Assembly (NCBI GenBank): GCA_027622275.1
Contig: JAQBZB010000065.1
Location: 1-34,711, forward strand
Length of the DNA stretch: 34,711 nt
Direction of reading: 5' to 3'
Origin: Planctomycetota bacterium
GTDB taxonomy: Bacteria; Planctomycetota; Planctomycetia; Pirellulales; Pirellulaceae
Shown: piece after piece, positions 8,519 through 17,220 of the stretch
Layout of the letters: each line of letters begins with the position of its first letter
How positions within the stretch are numbered: the first letter of the stretch is position 1
The notes under the pieces: generated by a model
Database searches by the model: none
What the model saw: only the letters and a program-made list of their open reading frames with translations
What the model was told of the DNA's origin: nothing
Translations under genes and position numbers: made by a program

Positions 8519-10978
8519 TTGAACACCACGTCGCAAAACAAGGGGGTCGCCACGCTGCGGAGCCGCCGAACTCGCTGGTCAACGGCGTTGCGGGTCGCCT
8601 TGGTCGCTGTCATCGCGATGGCCGGTGCCTCGAACATGGCTCAGGAAGAAGCGCCAGCGGTGCCCGCGATAGCCTACGTCGACGAGAAAACTCCGCTCTT
8701 GGAACGCGATCCGTTCGACTTGATCGTGCTGGACAAAGAGAACAAGGATTTCAAGGCCGAGGTGCAAACAATCACCACCTTGCCGCGGCCGCGAGCGGTG
8801 GTGGTATCCGAACAGAAGGGCAAGCTGCAATTTCGATTCTTATACGACGACGCGCTCTTGTACGAAGTCGAATGGATTCACCTCGTGAAGGTCGAGTTCT
8901 TCGAAAGAATGCTGTTCCAAGAAGCGAAGCGGTTGGTCGAGAAGGCAAGCACACTCGACCCTCAGACCCAGTTCGTGGAGGTCGAAGGGTTGTTGGACGA
9001 AGCGTATCGCTACTACACGCGAATGAAGGCCGAGTTTCCGACGTACCCAGGCTTGGAAGCCGCGATTGACTATTTTCTCTTTCAGGACGCTGGCACGCTT
9101 TATAAGGGTGGACGCTATGCGGAATCGCTGTCGGTCATGGAGCAGCTCTATCAGCGGAACCCCACTTACAACAGTGGTAGGCTCAAGGACGCCATGGGGA
9201 AGCTGGTCACCGAGATCGTTGCCGACTATGTGAGCCGGCAAGACTTTCGTTCGGCTCGAATTGTCTTGGATCGATTGGAGGAGAAGTACGGCAACGATCA
9301 GCCCACGACAATTAAACAATGGCGGGATCAGCTCAACCTGTTGGCTGGCGAAAAACTTACCGCCGCCAAGAAACATCTGGAAGTCAAGGAGTATCGTGAG
9401 TCGATTGGCGCGATACGGCAGGCGCTGGATATCTCGCCCAATGTTCCCGGTGGCAAGGCGCTCGAAGCTGAGTTGGCGAAGACGTATCCACAGATCATCG
9501 TGGGCGTGACGCAGCCCGCGTTGACGTACGATTCCGGTCGGCTCGACAACTGGGCAGCGCGTCGCACGGGTCATCTTGTGCATCGCACTTTGATCGAGTT
9601 CCTCGGTCCCGGTAGCGAGGGCGGCGAATACGAGTTTCCGGGCGGTTTGATCGAGCGGAGCCCCGATGGCCGGACGATGACGTTTCGGATGAAGCAATTC
9701 ACGGCAGGCGACAACTCGCCAATCACGAGCGGATACGATCTTTCGCGACGCTTGCTCGACTTGGCGAATCCGAAGTCACCTGAATATCGCGAAGCTTGGG
9801 GAGGTCTCGTCACTGGGGTGACCGTTGAAAATGTTTTGAAAGTCGATGTCACGCTGCGCCGTTCGCATGTCCGTCCGCAAGCCTTGTTGCGGGTGCCAAT
9901 GGTTGTTTCGATACAGCAAGACGGGAAGGAAGCCTTGGAAGGAACGGGATCGTTCCGTGTCGACATTCAAGGGGACAGCGAAACGCGGTTTATGCTGAAG
10001 GACTTTACGCCTGGGTCGCGGCTCGCCGAGTTGATTGAGCGGAAGTTCGATGATGCCCAGTCCGCGCTGAATGCACTTCGCCGAGGGCAGATCGACGTCA
10101 TCGATCGCCTGTTCCCCTCCGACGCCGCCCGCTTGAAGGATCAGCTGGGACGCGACAGTGATCTTGTGTTGCAACAATACAAGCTTCCGACCGTCCATTT
10201 GCTCGTGCCGAAATCCGACCACCCGTTTCTCGCCAACGCAAACTTCCGCCGGGCGTTGGTGTGGGGGATCGATCGCCAACGCATTCTCCGCGAGGAACTC
10301 CTCGGCGGAAACGACATCCCCGGCTGCCGAGTTATTAGCGGTCCCTTCCCCGCCGGCATCGATCAGACGGATCCGTTGGGTTACGCCTACGATCACACGT
10401 TGCTGCCTCGCGTGTGGCGTCCGCGATTGGCGAAAGTGTTGACATTCATTGCCGAGAACGAGTTGACGACCAAAGCTGAAAAGCTTGGGGAAGAACCGCC
10501 CAAGCTCACGCCGTTGCTGATCGCCCATCCGGCCACGGAGTCGGCTCGCATCGCTTGTCAGGCCATCATGATGCATCTGAGCATCATTGGGATTGAGGTC
10601 AAGGTAAAAGAATTGCTCCCCGGCCAGTCCACGGATCCGGCTGACGAATGCGATCTGCTATACACCGAGATCGCGATTTGGGAGCCGGTCGTCGACGCGC
10701 GGAAGTTGCTCGGTGTGAATGGTATTGCCGCAGCGACCAGCCCCTACATCGGCCAAGCACTGAGGCGGCTGGATGCGACCGAGAACTGGGGGGACGTTCA
10801 CGACCAGCTTGTCGCTCTGCATCACGCCGCGTACAACGAAGTCCCGGTCATTCCGCTGTGGCAGACGGTCGATTCTTTCGTCTACAACAAGCGCGTGCGA
10901 AACATCGGCGATCAACCGGTCTGGCTCTACCAAAATGTTGATCAGTGGCGGATCGGAGAACAAGCGGCACAGCCGTAG
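8519..10978 (+). CDS. Family-5 extracellular solute-binding protein with N-terminal TPR-like region (orphan SBP)
   Basis: An 819-residue secreted protein. A signal peptide (about residues 20-42, VALVAVIAMAGASNMAQ) precedes a helical, TPR-like region (about 100-330). Then comes an oligopeptide/nickel-type periplasmic binding domain (SBP_bac_5: LVHRTLIEF, MTFRMKQ.., INALRRGQIDVIDR-like and FRRALVWGIDRQRI segments). The start is TTG 8519: it follows the upstream TGA by 1 bp, GAGGGG lies about 8 nt before it, and only this start gives a signal peptide at the front. A longer frame from 8393 would run across the tandem repeats. No ABC permease or ATPase is nearby, so the ligand may be handed to the ExbB/ExbD machine. 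Confidence 0.82.
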   Translation: MNTTSQNKGVATLRSRRTRWSTALRVALVAVIAMAGASNMAQEEAPAVPAIAYVDEKTPLLERDPFDLIVLDKENKDFKAEVQTITTLPRPRAVVVSEQKGKLQFRFLYDDALLYEVEWIHLVKVEFFERMLFQEAKRLVEKASTLDPQTQFVEVEGLLDEAYRYYTRMKAEFPTYPGLEAAIDYFLFQDAGTLYKGGRYAESLSVMEQLYQRNPTYNSGRLKDAMGKLVTEIVADYVSRQDFRSARIVLDRLEEKYGNDQPTTIKQWRDQLNLLAGEKLTAAKKHLEVKEYRESIGAIRQALDISPNVPGGKALEAELAKTYPQIIVGVTQPALTYDSGRLDNWAARRTGHLVHRTLIEFLGPGSEGGEYEFPGGLIERSPDGRTMTFRMKQFTAGDNSPITSGYDLSRRLLDLANPKSPEYREAWGGLVTGVTVENVLKVDVTLRRSHVRPQALLRVPMVVSIQQDGKEALEGTGSFRVDIQGDSETRFMLKDFTPGSRLAELIERKFDDAQSALNALRRGQIDVIDRLFPSDAARLKDQLGRDSDLVLQQYKLPTVHLLVPKSDHPFLANANFRRALVWGIDRQRILREELLGGNDIPGCRVISGPFPAGIDQTDPLGYAYDHTLLPRVWRPRLAKVLTFIAENELTTKAEKLGEEPPKLTPLLIAHPATESARIACQAIMMHLSIIGIEVKVKELLPGQSTDPADECDLLYTEIAIWEPVVDARKLLGVNGIAAATSPYIGQALRRLDATENWGDVHDQLVALHHAAYNEVPVIPLWQTVDSFVYNKRVRNIGDQPVWLYQNVDQWRIGEQAAQP

Positions 10979-10985
10979 TTGACTT

Positions 10986-12626
10986 ATGATGCGACATCTT
11001 GATTCACAACTTGAACGAACCTCGACGGCATGGCGTTACGTCGTCTGCGCTTCGTTCGCGATGATGGCGACAGGTCTGCTGCGTCCGGCGGAACTGCTGG
11101 CGCAGGAACAAGCCTGGGAGTTCTCGCCCTACCAAGTACAGATTTGGTTGGCGACGGAGACGGCGGGCGAGTTGGACCAACAAGTTCGGCAATCGTTGGC
11201 ATTCACGTTGTCGCGGCGTATCAAGGCGTTGATCGGCGCACCGTGGGATACCGAGATCATCGAGGCTCCCGCGGATTTACGTTCCACCATGTTGATCGAC
11301 ACCGAGCTGGTCACGCCCGAGGAACTGAGCAACGTGGCAGCCGAATCGTTGGTGAAGGATAAGATCATTCTGCTCACGGTTCACGTCAATCCTCGCGAGT
11401 TCATTGTCGAAGCAAGAGAGCTTGACTGCCGCACTCGTCTGTTCGGCACTCGCGTCCGCCGCGTTGTTCGGCAACCGGACCTCTTGGCAGTCACCTGTTT
11501 TGAGGCGGTCGCCGATTCGTTTCGCGCCGTCACTCGACTCGAAGAAGGAGCCCCGAAATCAGCAATCGTTCGCATTCGCGCTGGCGGTTTGGTGCTCGAC
11601 CAATCCTCGCCCTGTTACGTGGGAGCGGACGATGTTTTGTTCCCCATCCAACGCAATAACGATCGAGCGGGGCAGCCGTCCAAGATTGTCCCCATCGAGT
11701 GGACCTACTTGCAGGTCCAAACTCCTGACGAATCAAACCCCTACTTAATGACTTGCCGGGTCTGGTCCGGCAAGCCGAATCCGGTCACGGGAAGGCTCAC
11801 CGCCCGCAAGGAACGATACGCCTTGAAGGTCAAGCCGATGGCCGAGACAACGACGTTGCGCGTGTTGAGTCGAGCCGTGAAGAGAGATGACGAGCCCTAC
11901 CCGATCCCGGGGCTGGAAGTCTACGCCAAGGCTCCCGAACCCGATCCGCCCGCGGAACCCGAGCCTGAACCACCCACCGACGCGCCGGCTCCGAGCGAAA
12001 GCGCGGCCGCCGGAGCCGAGCCTGCCGCTTCGACCCCTGCGCCGCAAGAGCAGCCCGCTGCTGCCGCGAAGCCCACTACGCCGAAGGTGATCGGAGACCC
12101 CGCGGAACTGCTCGGTCGGACGGATTGGAACGGGACGTTAGAAATTGGCAAATCCGAAACACTGCTCAGAATTGTCTATCTGAAGAACGGGGCACAGCTG
12201 TTGGCGAGACTGCCGATGGTGCCGGGCTTGGAACCGGTCCTGATCGCCAGCGTGCCCGATGATGCTCCGCGCCTGCAAGCCGAGGGCTTTATCAAAGGAC
12301 TGCAAGGACTACTGATGGACCTCGAAGCCCAACGCCAGATCCTCAAGACTCGGTTTCTGATGCGGATCGAAGAAGGGAAGTTAGACGAAGCACAAGCGCT
12401 TTTGGAAGACATCAAACAATTGCAAACGCGCGATATTCTTGTCAGCCAACTCGACAGGCAACAAAACCAACAGCTCGAATCACCTTTCAAATCGGTCCAG
12501 TCTCTGATCGATGTGCAATTGTACGGCAAGATGCGCGAGACGCTGGGCAAGTACTTGTTACCGAGCATGGTCAACGAATTGACCAACATCCTGAACGATG
12601 CGCGCCGGAAGCAACCGGCCAAGTAG
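10986..12626 (+). CDS. Secreted protein of unknown function, last gene of the ExbB/ExbD operon
   Basis: A 546-residue protein. An N-terminal signal peptide is visible (WRYVVCASFAMMATGLL...LLAQEQ). An N-terminal globular domain (about 40-310) contains no motif I recognise. A Pro/Glu/Ala-rich linker (about 315-380, PEPEPPTDAPAPSES...) follows, then a C-terminal domain ending in long helices (LEAQRQILKTRFLMRIEEGK). It begins 7 bp after the solute-binding protein. The domain-linker-coil design suggests an envelope-spanning or structural partner of the upstream motor. Function is not assigned. Confidence 0.7.
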   Translation: MMRHLDSQLERTSTAWRYVVCASFAMMATGLLRPAELLAQEQAWEFSPYQVQIWLATETAGELDQQVRQSLAFTLSRRIKALIGAPWDTEIIEAPADLRSTMLIDTELVTPEELSNVAAESLVKDKIILLTVHVNPREFIVEARELDCRTRLFGTRVRRVVRQPDLLAVTCFEAVADSFRAVTRLEEGAPKSAIVRIRAGGLVLDQSSPCYVGADDVLFPIQRNNDRAGQPSKIVPIEWTYLQVQTPDESNPYLMTCRVWSGKPNPVTGRLTARKERYALKVKPMAETTTLRVLSRAVKRDDEPYPIPGLEVYAKAPEPDPPAEPEPEPPTDAPAPSESAAAGAEPAASTPAPQEQPAAAAKPTTPKVIGDPAELLGRTDWNGTLEIGKSETLLRIVYLKNGAQLLARLPMVPGLEPVLIASVPDDAPRLQAEGFIKGLQGLLMDLEAQRQILKTRFLMRIEEGKLDEAQALLEDIKQLQTRDILVSQLDRQQNQQLESPFKSVQSLIDVQLYGKMRETLGKYLLPSMVNELTNILNDARRKQPAK

Positions 12627-12705
12627 GTCACTTCCGCCGGAAGTGACCTCCCAGACAGTTCGGCATTCGCCCATGTGCCAAGGTCACGCTCGGCGAGCGT
12701 GACCT
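12625..12705. terminator. Two palindromes between convergent genes; likely bidirectional terminator
   Basis: AGGTCACTTCCG/CGGAAGTGACCT (12625-12649) and AGGTCACGCTCG/CGAGCGTGACCT (12681-12705) are perfect 12-bp inverted repeats with a one-base centre. They share the ends AGGTCAC...GTGACCT and lie exactly between the ends of the operon and of the kinase gene. No T-runs follow, so they may also be copies of a small palindromic repeat family. Confidence 0.5.
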
Positions 12706-12707
12706 AC

Positions 12708-14093
12708 TTAAAACAGCTTCGCCAGAATGAACCCGATCCCCACGCCGACCGTTCCCACGACGACAGCGACGACGGTGATGACGGCGAGTTGGTTTTGACG
12801 TCCGTGCCGTGGCAGCTGAACGAGAGGCAGAGGCGGCGGCAGCGGTCCGGACGAACGGCGTGTCGGCAGTTGTCTCGTCTCTTGGTTCGCCGTGCCGCCG
12901 GACACCGTCCCTTGCGACCACTGGCTCCCACTCTCTTGCCGGCTCGAATCGGACTCTTCCGAATCAACTCGCGACGCGTCGGTGTCTTGCGCGGACTCTT
13001 CCGTGCCGGTTGGCAACGGCGGCGGAGTCCACGGTGACTTCGTCAGCGGTGCCGGGCTGACTCCGACTTCCGTGGCCCAAGGCTCCAGTCTTGCGGCAAC
13101 TTCCGCGGCGGAAGGGATCCGCGACGCGGGGTCTTTCTCCATCATGTCCGCGATGACTTCGACAAACTCTTCCGTGACGTCAGGATTGAATCGCTTCGGA
13201 TGCCAGGGTGTTTCGGCGAGATGGCGTTGCGCCTTGCTGTTCGGAGTGCCGCCTGGGAACGGCACCTTGCCGGTAATTGCATAGTACAGGGTGCAACCCA
13301 GCGAATAGACATCGCTGACGTTGCTGACCTCATGCGGGTTGCGGATCTGCTCTGGCGAGAGGTAATCCGCCGTGCCCACAATCTTGCCCGCGCGCGGATC
13401 GTCGTCGCCTTCGTTCATGAAACCCGCGAGTCCCAGGTCAGACACCTTGGCGACTCCTTCCGGCGTCACCAGGATGTTGCCAGGTTTCACATCGCGATGA
13501 ATGAGGTTGCTTTCATGGGCATATTGGAGCCCGCGGGCCGCTTGCATGATCACGCTGGCGGCTTGTTGCATGGTCAGCGGCCCATCCGATCGAATCAGCC
13601 GCCGCAAGTCCGTTCCCGGCACGAACTCGGTCACCAGATAATGGACGCTGCCATCCTGGCCAGCATCATACGCGCGAACCAGGTTCGGATGATCCAGCTT
13701 GGCCTGTGTCCGTATTTCGCGAGTGAAATTGGCGATTGCTTCGGGAGTCGATTTGTGAACGGGCAGAATCTTGACGGCGGATTCGCGTCCCATGACGTTG
13801 TGAACGGCCTTGAAGACCTGCCCCATGCCTCCTTGGCCGATGAAGTCCGTGACGAGATACGGCCCTAGATTCAGCTTGTTCCGACCGGTCAACATTTGGT
13901 CCGCTTGATAGCGCGTGATCACGCTGGTTTCGACCAGCTTGTTCGCCAAGTTCTCGTCGGACAGCTCGCCTTCGCTGCCAATCTCCGGAGCATCCAGCCG
14001 CAGCAGCTTCTCGGCAACGTCGAGCTGCGATTGCGCGACGAGGCCGCTCAATAATGCGGCGTTGCGGAAGACTGAACGCGTTTTGTTTGGCAC
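12708..14093 (-). CDS. Hanks-type serine/threonine protein kinase with C-terminal membrane anchor
   Basis: A 461-residue kinase that phosphorylates Ser/Thr of unknown partners. Residues 1-70 hold the same helical domain type as the PQQ protein of the neighbouring operon (SDENLANKLVETSVITRYQADQML). Kinase landmarks: Gly loop IGQGGMGQVF (85-94), catalytic Lys in SAVKIL (about 108), HRDVKPGN (199-206), DLG in place of DFG (219-221) and SPE in place of APE (246-248). All catalytic residues are kept, so it should be active. A Pro/Ser-rich linker follows, then one membrane span at the C-terminus (about 434-459). No extracellular sensor domain is present. It converges on the ExbB/ExbD operon. Confidence 0.93.
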   Translation of the reverse strand: MPNKTRSVFRNAALLSGLVAQSQLDVAEKLLRLDAPEIGSEGELSDENLANKLVETSVITRYQADQMLTGRNKLNLGPYLVTDFIGQGGMGQVFKAVHNVMGRESAVKILPVHKSTPEAIANFTREIRTQAKLDHPNLVRAYDAGQDGSVHYLVTEFVPGTDLRRLIRSDGPLTMQQAASVIMQAARGLQYAHESNLIHRDVKPGNILVTPEGVAKVSDLGLAGFMNEGDDDPRAGKIVGTADYLSPEQIRNPHEVSNVSDVYSLGCTLYYAITGKVPFPGGTPNSKAQRHLAETPWHPKRFNPDVTEEFVEVIADMMEKDPASRIPSAAEVAARLEPWATEVGVSPAPLTKSPWTPPPLPTGTEESAQDTDASRVDSEESDSSRQESGSQWSQGTVSGGTANQETRQLPTRRSSGPLPPPLPLVQLPRHGRQNQLAVITVVAVVVGTVGVGIGFILAKLF

Positions 14094-14337
14094 GACTTCG
14101 TCCTGAGAGAGGCACCGGACCGGACAGGAAAGGTGCGAACGGTAGTTATACGATAACGCGTAACCGTCGCCCGCGCCAAGTTACTGGCAAGACGACTACA
14201 AATTTCATTGTAGTTCAGGCCTCGAGTAATCGGGGTTATTGAGGAAAAGTAGGGCAACCGCAGCCATTTCCCGATTGCCGCAAGCCTGATGAGACGCCTG
14301 AGGCGTTGTTCGCCGTAGCACTGCGTGAACGGTAGTT
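14094..14337. other. Intergenic: kinase upstream region
   Basis: This stretch lies upstream of the kinase start. I see no convincing gene. It contains one short palindrome (ACGCCTGAGGCGT near 14293) and probably the kinase promoter, which I cannot place with confidence. Confidence 0.4.
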
Positions 14338-14436
14338 AGAAACTTTGAAAAAACTAATTCCCGGAGGGCGAATTGGGAGGGCGAGGCTCCCGCCGAGCCT
14401 TTCCCCGGATGGCTCGGCAGGAGCCCCGCCCTCCCG
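14338..14436 (-). repeat. Dispersed palindromic element, family 1, copy B
   Basis: Reverse orientation relative to copy A. The flank AGAAACTTTGAAAAAACTAA resembles the right flank of copy A and of copy C. The core is GGGAGGGCGAGGCTCCCGCC...GGAGCCCCGCCCTCCC (14375-14435), a near-perfect hairpin. Confidence 0.8.
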
Positions 14437-14485
14437 GTGGTGAACTGCGTTCTACTAAATTCGACGTACGCACTTGGTGCCATCA

Positions 14486-14680
14486 TCATTGCGATAGCAA
14501 CCACACCAAGAAGGCGATTAGTGCCGCGAACGTGGCGATTGCGATCAGCAGTTGTACGACCATCGGCGTAACGCTGCGCCGCACCGAACTAATGACGGCA
14601 CCGCAATGCGGACAGACGTGCGGCATCGGGCGAGGCAACTCGCCGCCGCACTCACAGATAATTCGCGGGACTCGTTTCAT
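14486..14680 (-). CDS. Small zinc-ribbon membrane protein
   Basis: A 64-residue protein: ICECGGELPRPMPHVCPHCG gives a C-x-C ... C-x-x-C zinc ribbon, followed by one C-terminal membrane span (MVVQLLIAIATFAALIAFLVWL). ATG 14680 lies 10 bp beyond the stop of the isomerase-like gene, so it is probably translated from the same transcript. A longer frame from TTG 14710 would overlap that gene and is less likely. Function unknown. Confidence 0.6.
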   Translation of the reverse strand: MKRVPRIICECGGELPRPMPHVCPHCGAVISSVRRSVTPMVVQLLIAIATFAALIAFLVWLLSQ

Positions 14681-14690
14681 CCGTCCGGCT

Positions 14691-15656
14691 TTACGCGAAG
14701 GCGGCGTCAACAGCCGCTCGCATCTTGGACAGCCCGGTTTTCGCGACTTCCACCGGATCTTGCTTCCAGTACTCGCGATTGAATAGCTCTAAAGACAACA
14801 TGCAATGACAGCCCGTCGAACGCAGCGTCCGCAAGATGTCGCCGAGCGGCGCGACGCCATCGCCCGGATAAACACGGTCCGCATCGCCGATCGTCTCGCG
14901 CGGCGGGTCGGCGGGATAGTCGTTCATGTGAAAGACTTGGATGGAAGGACCGTGAATCAAACCGAGGCCGGTAAACTCGGAACCCCCTTTGTAGATGTGA
15001 TAGACATCCGGCAAGACGCAGGCGGATCGGTGTCCGCTCTCGACCGCCACGAACATCAACTCGCCAAGCCGGCTCATCGACTTCGAGAAGCCCCATAGCT
15101 CCAGCTCCGGTGTGATTCCGATGTCGTCACCGATCTCCAAGAGTTTGTGGTATCGCTCGGCGACCGCGAAGAGATTCAAATCCGTCTGATTCGTCGCGCC
15201 GACCGGTGGAGCCGCGAGACGCTTCCCGCCGATTTCGAGGAGCAGGTCCATGTCACGTTTGGCTGTTTCAAGACCCTCGGCTCGCTGCGCGTCATCGTCG
15301 ACGATCCAACTGGCGAACCCGATCGCGCTTTCAACGGTCAGGCCAGCGTCTTCGATCCGCTTTCGAAGATCCTTCATACTCCCGCCGCTCTCCTGGTATT
15401 GATGTACCTCACGCACCCACGGCTCGATCGCGTCGTAGCCTGCCTGCGCGGCAATATCAACCTGCTCCGTGATCGGTCGCGGCGTGCCGCCCTTGCCGTC
15501 GAACTCTCGGATCGTACTCATATTCAGGCAGAAGCCGAATCCGGGAGCATCGCGATCGGCGGCGGGTGCGGGTTGAGCGGTTGTGGTAAGGAGCGAAGCG
15601 GCGAGACCGGCACCGCCAGCGGCAATGAGCTGGCGTCGATCCAATGAGACAGGCAT
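14691..15656 (-). CDS. Tat-exported sugar phosphate isomerase/epimerase-like TIM-barrel protein
   Basis: A 321-residue protein of the xylose-isomerase-like TIM-barrel family. It begins with a twin-arginine signal (SLDRRQLIAAGGAGLAASLL) and an Ala-rich cleavage region. The barrel carries family landmarks: YDAIEPWVRE, ITPELELWG, DVYHIYKGG, IQVFHMNDYP and MLSLELFN, which supply the metal-binding Glu/Asp/His residues seen in this fold. Such Tat-exported members are common in planctomycetes and act on sugars outside the cytoplasm; the substrate cannot be read from sequence. The stop is 10 bp before the start of the small zinc-ribbon protein. Confidence 0.85.
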   Translation of the reverse strand: MPVSLDRRQLIAAGGAGLAASLLTTTAQPAPAADRDAPGFGFCLNMSTIREFDGKGGTPRPITEQVDIAAQAGYDAIEPWVREVHQYQESGGSMKDLRKRIEDAGLTVESAIGFASWIVDDDAQRAEGLETAKRDMDLLLEIGGKRLAAPPVGATNQTDLNLFAVAERYHKLLEIGDDIGITPELELWGFSKSMSRLGELMFVAVESGHRSACVLPDVYHIYKGGSEFTGLGLIHGPSIQVFHMNDYPADPPRETIGDADRVYPGDGVAPLGDILRTLRSTGCHCMLSLELFNREYWKQDPVEVAKTGLSKMRAAVDAAFA

Positions 15657-15794
15657 GATGGGTTCCTGACGGGGGTTGCGTGAATCGAGTTTGGCAGCAC
15701 GATAACATCCTAGTGCGTGCTCATTCGTGCCGAGGCAGACGCGTCCATTGTAATTGGAGCGATCGCGAATCAGAACAACCCAGGAACGAACGAA

Positions 15795-16490
15795 TCAAGG
15801 TTCGCGACTAACGAGCTTGTCATCGGTTCGCGGGGCCTTCAGAGCGGCCAAGCGCCGCGTGGCGAGTTGCTTTTGTTCGTCACTGCCCCGACGAGCCAGC
15901 ACGCTGTAGCAACATCGGGCCGCGCCGAAACTGCCCGCCGCTTCCGCAAACTCGGCCCGTTGAAGGTACGACGCCATATCTGCTTCGTGCTGGGCCGTTG
16001 CATTCACGAGCCGGCTGTCCACATCCGAAGCGGCAGCTCGGTTGGCAACCCTCGGGCGGGAAGTGGATGACTCTGGTCTTCGGGCCACAAATTCAGAGAG
16101 AAACGCCGCGCGACGGTTGGTTTCACTCGCGGTCCCACGCACGCCGCGTCGGGCAGCCGCTTCAGACAGCAGCATCTGATCCATCTCGGCGTGATCGATG
16201 ATCGTCGCCGTAGCATAAGCGTGTGACGAGGACACGCTCGATCCAATGCCGCGATTCGTGAACAGTCGATTCAAACCGGGAACCTGGCTCAGCCCCGGCA
16301 CACCACGCGAACTGCTGCTCCAAGTTCCTCGTGTCACACCACCCAAGTAAGCAGCCCCGCCATCCGGGACCGAAACGGTCGTATTCACCGAGAAGACGTG
16401 ATACGTGGGCAATTGCACGACTTGTGCTTCCGCCAAGCACGCGCCGGATACGCATCCCAGCGAGACGAGCAAGAGAACTTGTTTGTTCAT
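15795..16490 (-). CDS. Secreted protein with a secretin-like signature
   Basis: A 231-residue protein with a clear signal peptide (MNKQVLLLVSLGCVSGACLAEA). Residues about 25-80 contain VNTTVSVPDGGAAYLGGV and then VPGLSQVPGLNRLFTNRGIG, which closely follow the GspD/PilQ secretin signature (VPDGGTxxLGG, then VPxLxxIPxLxxLF). The N-terminal secretin domains and most of the beta-barrel are absent. The C-terminal half is Ala/Arg-rich with a helical TPR-like end. It is either a secretin fragment in decay or a secreted protein that borrowed the gate motif. No secretion genes adjoin it. Confidence 0.65.
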   Translation of the reverse strand: MNKQVLLLVSLGCVSGACLAEAQVVQLPTYHVFSVNTTVSVPDGGAAYLGGVTRGTWSSSSRGVPGLSQVPGLNRLFTNRGIGSSVSSSHAYATATIIDHAEMDQMLLSEAAARRGVRGTASETNRRAAFLSEFVARRPESSTSRPRVANRAAASDVDSRLVNATAQHEADMASYLQRAEFAEAAGSFGAARCCYSVLARRGSDEQKQLATRRLAALKAPRTDDKLVSREP

Positions 16491-16640
16491 TGAAGTGACT
16501 CCGACGGGCGGCTGTCCATGATCGCGTCATTGTAGCGGAACTGTGCGGAATCATTCAATCGAAAGCAGGCGAAGTTGTGGAACTAGGTGTCGATTAAGGC
16601 AATTAACAAGTTCTTCACACTTTCTTCACAATCCCCGCTT
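16491..16640. other. Intergenic region between divergent genes, left part
   Basis: No gene seen. It precedes family 1 copy C and probably carries the promoter of the secretin-like protein gene on the minus strand. No strong -35/-10 pair could be chosen. Confidence 0.3.
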
Positions 16641-16718
16641 AGAAACTGTGGACAAACTAACTCTTGGACGGCGATTTGGGAGGGCGAGGCTCCCGCCGAG
16701 CCTTTCCCCGTATGGCTC
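16641..16718 (-). repeat. Dispersed palindromic element, family 1, copy C (truncated)
   Basis: The flank AGAAACTGTGGACAAACTAA is the reverse complement of the right flank of copy A. One complete arm of the core follows (GGGAGGGCGAGGCTCCCGCC), then TTTCCCCGTATGGCTC, after which the second arm is lost. A broken copy of the element. Confidence 0.8.
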
Positions 16719-16865
16719 CGTTTCTCCGTTCACACCTTTGTGCTAGCGAAGTGTAGGCAGGAAATTGCGGACTCGTTATACTGCCTCAACTTTGTCGTGG
16801 CTCGTTCGCCATGAACGCGTCACGTCGGAACGGACTCGAACAACATCTTTATCGTGGAGGGAACC

Positions 16866-17138
16866 ATGACCCGCATTCCTCTTAGCTCCGCCGATGAACA
16901 ATCCCGCAGCCAACAAACTCGCCTCGAAATGAGCACCGCCGAGATCGGCCTCTCCGTCCGGACGACGAACTGTCTCGAAGAACGTGGCATCTTTACCGTG
17001 CAAGATCTGCTGAATTGCACGCGCGAAGATCTGCTCAGCATCTCGAACTTTGGCGAGAAGACGCTCGACGAGGTTTTCGCTGCCTTGGAAAGTGTTGGCT
17101 TCTACCGCCCTGACCACCAGAAGATGAACCCGAAATAA
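16866..17138 (+). CDS. Stand-alone RNA polymerase alpha C-terminal-domain protein
   Basis: A 90-residue protein that is essentially the alpha-CTD of RNA polymerase without the N-terminal assembly domain. LSVRTTNCLEERGIFTVQDL and SISNFGEKTLDEVFAALES align with E. coli RpoA. The residues that contact UP-element DNA are kept: R265 and N268 (VRTTNCL) and G296 and K298 (NFGEK), while K297 is Glu. ATG 16866 follows GGAGGG at 16856-16861; a GTG at 16854 would overlap that ribosome site. It may bind A/T-rich promoter DNA or sigma/activators as a free regulator or competitor. Its function is inferred from homology only. Confidence 0.85.
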   Translation: MTRIPLSSADEQSRSQQTRLEMSTAEIGLSVRTTNCLEERGIFTVQDLLNCTREDLLSISNFGEKTLDEVFAALESVGFYRPDHQKMNPK

Positions 17139-17220
17139 CGTCCGCGTTCAGTCCAGTCCGATACGATCGATGGCACGCGCCAGCCAACTAGTGTTCGCCG
17201 TGTCGCTGTTGGCAATTGGG

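Noticed and set aside
14338-14436. CRISPR-like repeats from the recurring GGAGGGCGAGGCTCC units
   Set aside because: Copies are thousands of bases apart, palindromic and not regularly spaced; there are no cas genes.
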